Origin: Nitrospira sp. | GTDB lineage: Bacteria > Nitrospirota > Nitrospiria > Nitrospirales > Nitrospiraceae | NCBI GenBank assembly: GCA_029194725.1 | Contig: JARFXQ010000008.1 | Location: 62,001 to 126,000, forward strand | DNA: 64,000 nucleotides | Direction: 5' to 3' | Shown here: in pieces, positions 57,767-64,000 of the stretch | Layout of the letters: every line of letters starts with the position of its first letter | Position numbering within the stretch: position 1 is the first letter of the stretch | Position numbers and translations under genes: made by a program | Notes under the pieces: model-generated | What the model was told of the DNA's origin: nothing | The model's database searches: none | The model's input: only the letters and a program-made list of their open reading frames with translations

Positions 57767-58245
57767 AAATCCAATCTGTGACTCATAATAATCGAAAAAA
57801 GGCGTTCGAGGTGAAAGCGTCGAAGAAGACGTACTGCTTTCCATTTTCCAGAGTTGATCCTCAACCGACTCTCGACGATCCGATTGTGCGGCTTGAAGTC
57901 GACAAGGAGCTGGGACGAGAAGGGTTTACATATATGTTGGAATCAGGCAAGGAAGGAACGGTTCACGGCGAGCAAGTGTTGGAATACAACCAAGATCCAC
58001 ACTACTTACGGGATGCGCTCCTGTACAAGTTGACCATCGAGTCGCAGAAACAAGTCAAGGCGAGTGCTTTGTCGAAGCGTGAAATGATCAGGCGGCTTGG
58101 AACATCAGCGACACAGTTCTATCGTCTGCTCGATCAAACGAACTACCACAAGTCGGTCGATCAGTTGCTGTCCTTACTGCATGTCTTGGATTGTGATGTG
58201 GATCTTCTGGTGCGAACGAAGACTGCATCCGGGAAGGCCGCGTAA
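57763..58245 (+). CDS. Partner of the DUF4160 gene, HTH-like C-terminus
   Basis: A 160-residue protein. The N-terminal 70 residues (KIQSVTHNNRKKAFEVKASK, then FPFSRVDPQPTLDD) form a small beta-rich domain like DUF2442-type partners. The C-terminal half (LSKREMIRRLGTSATQFYRL) looks like a helix-turn-helix that could bind the operon's own promoter. It overlaps the DUF4160 gene by 4 bases and is intact; with the upstream gene broken, it is an orphan antitoxin or regulator candidate. Confidence 0.6.
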   Translation: MKIQSVTHNNRKKAFEVKASKKTYCFPFSRVDPQPTLDDPIVRLEVDKELGREGFTYMLESGKEGTVHGEQVLEYNQDPHYLRDALLYKLTIESQKQVKASALSKREMIRRLGTSATQFYRLLDQTNYHKSVDQLLSLLHVLDCDVDLLVRTKTASGKAA

Positions 58246-58263
58246 CTGCTGAAGTTATGCCGA

Positions 58264-58737
58264 TCCATCCCTCTCTTCCCGCGGCTTGAGCTGGATGCGC
58301 TGTACCGCCAGCGCTGGCAGGTCGAGGTCGATCTGCGTGCCATCAAGGCGGTGATGGGCATGGACATCTTGCGCGCGAAGTCACCCCGCATGATCGGCAA
58401 GGAGATTGGCGTCCATTTCCTGGCCTACAATTTGGTGTGTGGCCTCATGGCACGGACAGCCGCCGGGGCGCAGCTGGTCGCTCGAGCGCTGAGTTTCAAG
58501 GGCGCCATGCAACTGCTCGTGGCGTTTCACCAGCAATTGCGCTGAGTCGCAACCAAGTCAGCCCGGATCCTCTACGCACAGATGCTCGACGCCATTAGCG
58601 CCCTGCGTGTGCCGATCCGCCCCGGACGCATCGAGCCGCACGCGATCAAACGAAGGCCCAACAACCATGCGCTTCTGACGGTCCCTCGACATGTTGCACG
58701 TGCCGCCATCATCCGGGTGCGAGCACAATATGCTTAA
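58264..58737 (+). pseudogene. IS4-type transposase C-terminal fragment
   Basis: PRLELDALYRQRWQVEVDLR, then IKAVMGMDILRAKSP and HFLAYNLVCGLMAR, is the YREK-like region of IS4-family transposases. A TGA at 58543-58545 interrupts the frame, which goes on with VPIRPGRIEPHAIKRRP to a TAA at 58737. The N-terminal two thirds are absent. Confidence 0.8.
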
Positions 58738-58893
58738 GGTAGTGCCATGAGGGCCAGGATTTGTATCTTGTCATGCGTCATGTCCGTGTGGCACGTCCGG
58801 AGGTCATGGCCCGTCCTCTTCAGAGTGCGATTTTTAACGTTAACCGTGAAACAAAGAAATATGATATCCTCGCGATGAAATGAGGAGGATTTT

Positions 58894-58998
58894 ATGACAC
58901 GTGCCGAGACAATAGAACGCGCCATTGAGCAGCTTCCCCCGGGCGAACTTACGTTGTACGTTGCGATCTTGGAATGTCATCAGCAGGCCGGCTCTTAG
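58894..58998 (+). pseudogene. Remnant of a small antitoxin-like gene
   Basis: A 34-residue frame MTRAETIERAIEQLPPGELT behind a clear GAGGAGG site. IERAIEQLPPxEL is common at the start of small antitoxins, normally about 70 residues long. The frame stops early at GS, and no toxin follows. Confidence 0.45.
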
Positions 58999-59222
58999 TC
59001 GGAACCCACATTGTAAGTGCCATTTGGGTCGGATACCTTTTACGCCTGTGTTTTGTCGATTTTCCAAGAGCCGTTTCGAAAAAGATTCGCTCGCTTGAGG
59101 CCGCCACCGCCTAACCGGTCGATGCAGCGGAAGGTGCTTCACGACGTCGCTGAACGACAGGATGGTAGGTCTAACGAGATTTCATCGTAATTCGCACAGA
59201 CAGCCAACCCCCAAAATTCTAG

Positions 59223-59375
59223 GCACAGTTCACAACCGACGTACCGGTCTCGGTGTCCGACACCACGTCTCACAAAGGAGGAGGAACTCTAGGGTTTTGG
59301 CCACAGGAGCTGCTTGAGGCCACCCTGGCCAGTTGCATGAACATGAGTCTGCGCATGTACGCCGACTGGACCTAA
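59223..59375 (+). pseudogene. OsmC-family fragment
   Basis: The plus strand encodes SVSDTTSHKGGGTLGFWPQE and LLEATLASCMNMSLRMYADW, the region around the first redox Cys of OsmC/Ohr peroxidases, and then a stop. No start codon and no second Cys are present. It is a relic of a peroxide-reducing protein. Confidence 0.7.
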
Positions 59376-59533
59376 TGGGGGCACCGATCTCGAAGGCTCC
59401 GGTCAAGCGGAAACAAGACTCTTCTCGCACACCGAGGCGCAATGTGAGGAATAACGAGGCGTATGGTGCGATGAAAATGGAACAAGGTGGGCAGACCTGG
59501 AGTCATGCATATTTGTGGGATTGAGTAGCTCCT

Positions 59534-59743
59534 ATGGCGCGACCGTTGCGGATCGAGTTTTCTGCGTCCCTGTACCACGTCACCCTCTGGGGTAACGCCC
59601 GGCGATCACTGGGCATGATCTTGGAGGAACGTCCAGTGGCCGGGGCGCCAGAAAATGGGCTCCTCAGTGAAGTAGCGCTTGCCGAGAGCTGGAACCGGCC
59701 GGAAGAAGAGAAAGCGTGTGCACACTTGTCGCTGGTGCGGTAG
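59534..59743 (+). pseudogene. 5' remnant of a second RAYT-type transposase
   Basis: MARPLRIEFSASLYHVTLWG, then NARRSL, matches the N-terminus of Y1 transposases (usually GALYHVTSRGNAR). After about 27 residues similarity ends, and the rest of the frame is unrelated. Confidence 0.65.
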
Positions 59744-59801
59744 TCCTATCCTAAACGTGCTATGTCCTCTCGCTGAGGCGCATACAGAAAGCTTCTGTTA
59801 T

Positions 59802-61349
59802 CTACAGCACCCGCCAGGCGCGGCCGTCATTTTGGATCAGCCGATCCGCTTCCACCGGTCCCCATGTGCCGGCTTGGTACTCCGGGAGCCAGCGCTGTCC
59901 CGACTTGTTCCAGGCTTCGAGAATCTGGGTGATCCAAGCCCAGGAAGCTTCCACGGCATCGCGCCGCATGAAGCGAGAAGCGTCGCCGGCCATCACGTCG
60001 AGCAGCAGGCGTTCGTAAGCCTCCGGAGAAGGTCGACCGAACACTTCTCCATACTTGAAGTCCATTTCAACCGGATGAGTTTGGGTGCGGGTGCCCGGTA
60101 CTCGCGAGACGATGCGGAGTGAAAGCCCTTCTTCAGGCTGAATTTTCAACGCCAAGACGTTTGGAGCTTGGGGGGTCTGCCCGCCGGGATTGAAGAGAAT
60201 CTGAGGAATCTCTTTGAATTGGACGGCGACTTCGCTGGCCCGAAGCGGCAAGGCTTTCCCAGTCCGCAAGTAAAACGGCACCCCGGACCAGCGCCAGTTC
60301 TCCACGAAACATTTCACTGCCACATAGGTTTCTGTGATGGAATTCGGCTTCACTCCTTTTTCGCGACGATAGCCTGGAACCGGCGTGCCATGTGCCGTCC
60401 CTTCCTTGTATTGGGCTCGCACGGTGAACTTGTCCACATCCTTGGCTGTGATGGGCCGGAGGCACCGAAGCACTTCCATCTTGGCGTTTCGCACCACGTC
60501 GGGGTCAAGCGAGTACGGGGGTTCCATGGCGACCAAGCAAAGCAATTGAAGCATATGATTCTGGATCATGTCCCGTAGCGCGCCGGCTTCTTCGTAGTAT
60601 GTGGCCCTGGTCCCCACGCCTTCGGCTTCGCTGACAGTGATCTGGACGTGGTCGACGTATTTGTAGTTCCAGATCGGCTCGAAGATGCTGTTGGCGAAAC
60701 GTACGACCATGAGATTTTGGACCGTCTCTTTGCCCAAATAATGATCGATGCGGAAAATCTGTGATTCATCGAAGACCCGGGCTGTCACTTCGTTGATGGC
60801 CTGGGCGGAGACGAGGTCACGCCCGACCGGTTTTTCGACGATGATGCGCGTGTAGGGGACGCGAGAGCCGAGAGTGCCCGCGAGACCCGACCGGGACAAG
60901 CCTTCGCAGACGGCAGTAAAGGAACTCGGGGGAATGCTCAAATAAAAAATACGATTCCCAGGCAGCTGGAACTTATGCTCGAGCTCTTCGACCCGCTTCT
61001 TCAGCCGTACATAGGTTTGTGGATCATCGTTTCCTCCCGCCAAATAGTACAAGTGCTGAGAGAAGGCGTTCCACGTGTCTTCAAGTAACGCCTGCCGGGA
61101 ATGTTTGATCACGCCGTCGCGGACGGTGGCTCGAAACTCCTCATCGCTCATGAGGGTGCGGCCCAAGCCGAGTACGACGTAGTTCGACGGCAGCAATTCG
61201 TCGAGCAGGAGATTGTAGACGGCAGGGATGAGGCGTCTGCGGGCTAAATCTCCCGAGCCACCGAAAATGACCAGGGTGCAGGGTTCGACGGGTGACAGCG
61301 GTTCTTGGGCAGGACTGATGTCGATTCGTTGCGTATTCGTTGGAGTCAT
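59802..61349 (-). CDS. zwf: Glucose-6-phosphate dehydrogenase
   Basis: Zwf starts the oxidative pentose phosphate pathway. The 515-residue protein has the NADP-binding GGSGDLARRRLIPAVYNLLL, IIVEKPVGRD, the catalytic region FRIDHYLGKETVQNLMVVRF and the C-terminal domain ending in EAWNKSGQRWLPEYQAGTWG. It lies 27 bases after gnd on the same strand, so the first and third enzymes of the pathway are made together; pgl is not in the window. Confidence 0.98.
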   Translation of the reverse strand: MTPTNTQRIDISPAQEPLSPVEPCTLVIFGGSGDLARRRLIPAVYNLLLDELLPSNYVVLGLGRTLMSDEEFRATVRDGVIKHSRQALLEDTWNAFSQHLYYLAGGNDDPQTYVRLKKRVEELEHKFQLPGNRIFYLSIPPSSFTAVCEGLSRSGLAGTLGSRVPYTRIIVEKPVGRDLVSAQAINEVTARVFDESQIFRIDHYLGKETVQNLMVVRFANSIFEPIWNYKYVDHVQITVSEAEGVGTRATYYEEAGALRDMIQNHMLQLLCLVAMEPPYSLDPDVVRNAKMEVLRCLRPITAKDVDKFTVRAQYKEGTAHGTPVPGYRREKGVKPNSITETYVAVKCFVENWRWSGVPFYLRTGKALPLRASEVAVQFKEIPQILFNPGGQTPQAPNVLALKIQPEEGLSLRIVSRVPGTRTQTHPVEMDFKYGEVFGRPSPEAYERLLLDVMAGDASRFMRRDAVEASWAWITQILEAWNKSGQRWLPEYQAGTWGPVEADRLIQNDGRAWRVL

Positions 61350-61376
61350 AGTAAGTAATATTCCTGGATTCGGTCG

Positions 61377-62270
61377 TTATCGCCTGACCGCGTGCCCACC
61401 GAAGGCGTTCCGCAGGGCCGCCAGCATCTTTTCGGCAAATGATTCCTCCTGCCGTGAGCGAAACCGCGTGAAGAGTGCCGTGGTTAAGGTGGGAACCGGC
61501 ACATCTTTCTCGATGGCATCCGCGATCATCCACCGGCCTTCTCCGGAGTCTTGAACATACCCCTTGAGTTTGTCCAGCTTTTGGTCGCCCTTGAGCGCAC
61601 CCGCGGCCAGTTCCAATAACCAGGATCGAACGACGCTCCCGTGCATCCACAAATCGGCCACGCGCGCCAGGTCCAGCTTGTACTCGCTCTTCGACATCAA
61701 CTCAAAACCTTCGGCATAGCCTTGCATCATGCTGTACTCGATGCCGTTGTGGACCATCTTCACGTAATGCCCGGCACCGACCGCGCCGACGTGGGCCCAA
61801 CCGTCTTCAGGCGCCAGGGTCTTAAACACCGGCGCAAGCCGTTTGACGGCTGCGTCTTCTCCGCCGATCATGAGACAATAGCCGACCTTCAGTCCCCAGA
61901 TTCCTCCGCTGGTTCCCGCATCGACATAGTGGATGCCCTTTTTCTTCAGCTCCGCACCGCGCCGTACATCGTCGTGAAATCTTGTATTTCCACCATCCAC
62001 GATGCTGTCGCCGGATTGCAAAAGCGCAGCCACCGCCTGGATTGTTTCTTCGGTAGGGGCTCCGGACGGAACCATGACCCAGACGGCACGCGGAGCGTTG
62101 AGCTTACTGACAAGATCGGCAAGAGACGAGGAACCGATGCACCCCTGGCCTTCCGCCTGTTTGATCAAGTCATTGGATCGATCATAGACCACGACGCGGT
62201 GTTGATCACGCCGAAGGCGGGTCACCATATTCATTCCCATCTTGCCGAGTCCGATAAATCCCAGTTCCAT
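61377..62270 (-). CDS. gnd: 6-phosphogluconate dehydrogenase, short decarboxylating type
   Basis: This enzyme oxidises and decarboxylates 6-phosphogluconate to ribulose 5-phosphate. The 297-residue length is that of the GntZ/YqeC-type class, often NAD-linked, not the 470-residue E. coli type. It has MELGFIGLGKMGMNMVTRLR, VDGGNTRFHDDVRRG, DAGTSGGIWGLKVGYCLMIG and YVKMVHNGIEYSMMQGYAEG with the catalytic Lys and Asn. It precedes zwf. Confidence 0.96.
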   Translation of the reverse strand: MELGFIGLGKMGMNMVTRLRRDQHRVVVYDRSNDLIKQAEGQGCIGSSSLADLVSKLNAPRAVWVMVPSGAPTEETIQAVAALLQSGDSIVDGGNTRFHDDVRRGAELKKKGIHYVDAGTSGGIWGLKVGYCLMIGGEDAAVKRLAPVFKTLAPEDGWAHVGAVGAGHYVKMVHNGIEYSMMQGYAEGFELMSKSEYKLDLARVADLWMHGSVVRSWLLELAAGALKGDQKLDKLKGYVQDSGEGRWMIADAIEKDVPVPTLTTALFTRFRSRQEESFAEKMLAALRNAFGGHAVRR

Positions 62271-62403
62271 GAGAGTGCTCCTTGGTTTGTCGCTTGTAAC
62301 AGTCGATGCGGCCTCCGTCGATCGATCTACAGGCTGGTACGGCTTCTTTCACCTTGCATGCGAAATACCTTTCTTATGCGGAGCAGCCGGTTGAAGACTC
62401 CGG

Positions 62404-63186
62404 TCAGTCGATACGAGGAGGATTCGGGACATCCTTAAAAATGAGATCAGCAAATTGCCGGCCAAAGTTGAGCCGATCAGTGAGGGTGGTGGCCGTCAGA
62501 AACTGTCCGGCCAGGTCGGCGAGCGCCGGCTCGCGCGAAAACATGAACCGATGAACATCCACCGGGGCGACCAACCAAAACCCTCTCAAACGAAAAAATG
62601 CCGAAATGCAATCCTCGTAGAACAGCATCAAGAGGTAGTGGGCCGTTCCCGGCTTGTCCAAGAGGTCCTCCGTCTTGCCCAACAGGTGATAAGACTCGGC
62701 CTTGAGGCGAATTTGTTCATTGATCGAAGCCGGTGGCGGACCTTGGCGAAAGCGGTGGTGCACCTTTTCGATCAAATTCGCACAGATGCCGTCGTGATCG
62801 AAAAGGATTCTGCCTTTTCGAAGCAGCGAGGGGAGCCGAAGCGAGTAGGCGAGGTCTTCCTCGACGGAGTGGTGACCATGGAAGCGAATATCTGCCAGGC
62901 GATCGCCGACGCGGAGGATTTCCTGGCTATCGGCTTCTCCCTTGACAAGGGCGATCAGGTCGATATCGCTATGAGGAGTCACGGCTCTCCGAGCTCCCGA
63001 TCCCACGAGTATGATGCCCACCAGATCACCGCCCCGTCGACCTTTGATATGCCGCAGCGCGATGTCTAGACTGTCCTCAAACCCAGGAGGCGGCGGTGAT
63101 TCAGGCTGCTCCGGCGGTTCCGGGACTTCGAGCAGCTCTGCATTCAGCTCTTCACGAGTGGGAGTGCTTGTCGTGGTGGAGTCCAT
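62404..63186 (-). CDS. Nucleotidyltransferase-domain protein
   Basis: A 260-residue protein. After a Pro/Glu-rich N-terminus (about 35 residues) comes a minimal nucleotidyltransferase motif, GIILVGSGARRAVTPHSDID, with the Asp pair in HSDIDLIALVKG, then FHGHHSVEEDLAYSLRLPSL. The C-terminal helical part has a HEPN-like character. The family includes MNT-type enzymes paired with HEPN toxins, but here one gene carries both. It is 133 bases upstream of gnd. Confidence 0.65.
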   Translation of the reverse strand: MDSTTTSTPTREELNAELLEVPEPPEQPESPPPPGFEDSLDIALRHIKGRRGGDLVGIILVGSGARRAVTPHSDIDLIALVKGEADSQEILRVGDRLADIRFHGHHSVEEDLAYSLRLPSLLRKGRILFDHDGICANLIEKVHHRFRQGPPPASINEQIRLKAESYHLLGKTEDLLDKPGTAHYLLMLFYEDCISAFFRLRGFWLVAPVDVHRFMFSREPALADLAGQFLTATTLTDRLNFGRQFADLIFKDVPNPPRID

Positions 63187-63276
63187 ACCAGCCTCTGAGC
63201 ATGTGAATAGGATTCGGAAACCAGATCAATCGATCAGATTCTATGGATCGAGGAGTATCGTGTCAACGGCGAACGA

Positions 63277-64000
63277 TCAACGGGTGAGGACCTTGGCAAA
63301 GACGGCCGCGGCTTCGTCGATCTGCTTGTCCGTGATCTGCAGATGGGTCACCGCTCGATAGCTCTGTCCTCCGACGGCGTTGATGAGTACGCCCTGCTGT
63401 TTGAGCGCTGCCACCAGTTGGGCCGGAGAGCGCCGCTCGTCGAGAATATCGAATATCACGATATTGGTTTCGACGTGCTGCGGCGCAATCTGGATTGCGG
63501 GAATTTGTTGCAGCAAGCGAGCCAGTTTTTTCGCATGGTCATGGTCGGTTTTGAGCCGAGCGACATGCCGCTCCAAGGCATAGATGCCGGCGGCGGCCAG
63601 AATGCCCGCTTGGCGCATCGCGCCTCCATACATGCGGCGGAAGCGGCGTGCGCGATCAATGAGTTGCTGGTCGCTTGAGATCAGCAGCGATCCAACTGGG
63701 GCTCCCAGCCCCTTCGAGAGACAGAGAGAGACGGTTTCAAAGTGCTGGGCATACACCGTCGCAGGCAAGGTGGTGGCGACCACGGCGTTGAAGAGCCTGG
63801 CCCCGTCGAGGTGCATGGGAATTCCATGTTTCACGGCGAGGGCCCGAATTTTTTCGATGGTGGAGAGCGAGTAAATCGTGCCGCCTCCGGCATTGTGCGT
63901 GTTCTCGATGCAGATCAAGGCCGTCGTGATGCTGTGTGGATCGTTCGGCCTGACGGCGGCTTCCACCTGCTCGGCGGTCATGACTCCTCGCTCACCGGTC
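63277..64000 (-). CDS. ltaE: Low-specificity L-threonine aldolase (partial)
   Basis: A PLP enzyme that cleaves threonine to glycine and acetaldehyde. The gene continues past the window: codons for TGERGVMTAEQVEAAVRP run without a stop to base 64000. Visible are ENTHNAGGGTIYSLSTIEKI, MHLDGARLFNAVVA, the PLP-Lys in SLCLSKGLGAPVGSLLI, and the C-terminal domain. About the first third of the protein is missing. Confidence 0.9.
   Translation of the reverse strand, partial: TGERGVMTAEQVEAAVRPNDPHSITTALICIENTHNAGGGTIYSLSTIEKIRALAVKHGIPMHLDGARLFNAVVATTLPATVYAQHFETVSLCLSKGLGAPVGSLLISSDQQLIDRARRFRRMYGGAMRQAGILAAAGIYALERHVARLKTDHDHAKKLARLLQQIPAIQIAPQHVETNIVIFDILDERRSPAQLVAALKQQGVLINAVGGQSYRAVTHLQITDKQIDEAAAVFAKVLTR

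Overview
The window reads like a chromosome segment of a Nitrospira-type bacterium (Nitrospirota). This is inferred from the moderately high GC, the gene content and the order gap-pgk-tpiA-secG, rplU-rpmA-obg-proB-nadD-rsfS-lapB, glyQ-glyS, ppdK-ribD and zwf-gnd. No rRNA or tRNA gene was found, so the genus assignment is an inference. Housekeeping blocks alternate with decaying accessory DNA.

Layout. 1-7.3 kb is a minus-strand run from rplU down to bioB, a zeta-toxin-like kinase and a tiny overlapping gene. 7.4-8.9 kb holds a PilZ protein and an ilvE-type aminotransferase broken by two homopolymer frameshifts. 9.1-19 kb is a defence and toxin-antitoxin island: HicBA, a PLD-SNF2 helicase, an Eco57I-like methyltransferase cut by an in-frame TGA, a HicB-like protein, a DUF433/DUF5615 pair, a DprA-like protein and a VapBC-type pair. 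19.1-25.2 kb carries secG, tpiA, pgk, gap and, divergently, mutS2. 25.2-30.7 kb is a graveyard with a broken DUF1284 gene, a MazEF-type pair, a DUF2235 hydrolase, and diverged echoes of the mutS2 3' end, of the catalase-like gene at 30.8 kb and of a 94-bp repeat.

30.8-40.2 kb is one six-gene minus-strand operon and the most interesting part of the window. It encodes a large exported diheme cytochrome c, two lipoproteins (one with two heme c motifs), a membrane protein with two soluble domains, a DyP-type peroxidase and a catalase-fold enzyme. The last three genes overlap by 4 bases. The set looks like a redox system spanning the cell envelope and cytoplasm for an organic (hydro)peroxide or polymer substrate. 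I do not know a described pathway with this composition.

40.6-52.2 kb has glyQ-glyS, a small membrane protein, and a tightly coupled operon ppdK-ribD-esterase-secreted protein-MFS transporter, followed by riboflavin synthase. 52.9-59.8 kb is foreign or decaying DNA: a GC-rich secreted beta-propeller, pieces of IS1380-, IS4- and REP-associated (RAYT) transposases, a Cys-rich CX3C protein, a lipoprotein overrun by a RAYT insertion, a DUF4160 gene with a stop codon, and an OsmC fragment. 59.8-64 kb returns to metabolism: zwf, gnd, a nucleotidyltransferase and a partial threonine aldolase.

Genes broken by a single base event recur (ilvE, methyltransferase, DUF1284, DUF4160, IS4 fragment). Whether these are real or sequencing errors affects how the accessory regions should be read, and needs raw-read support.
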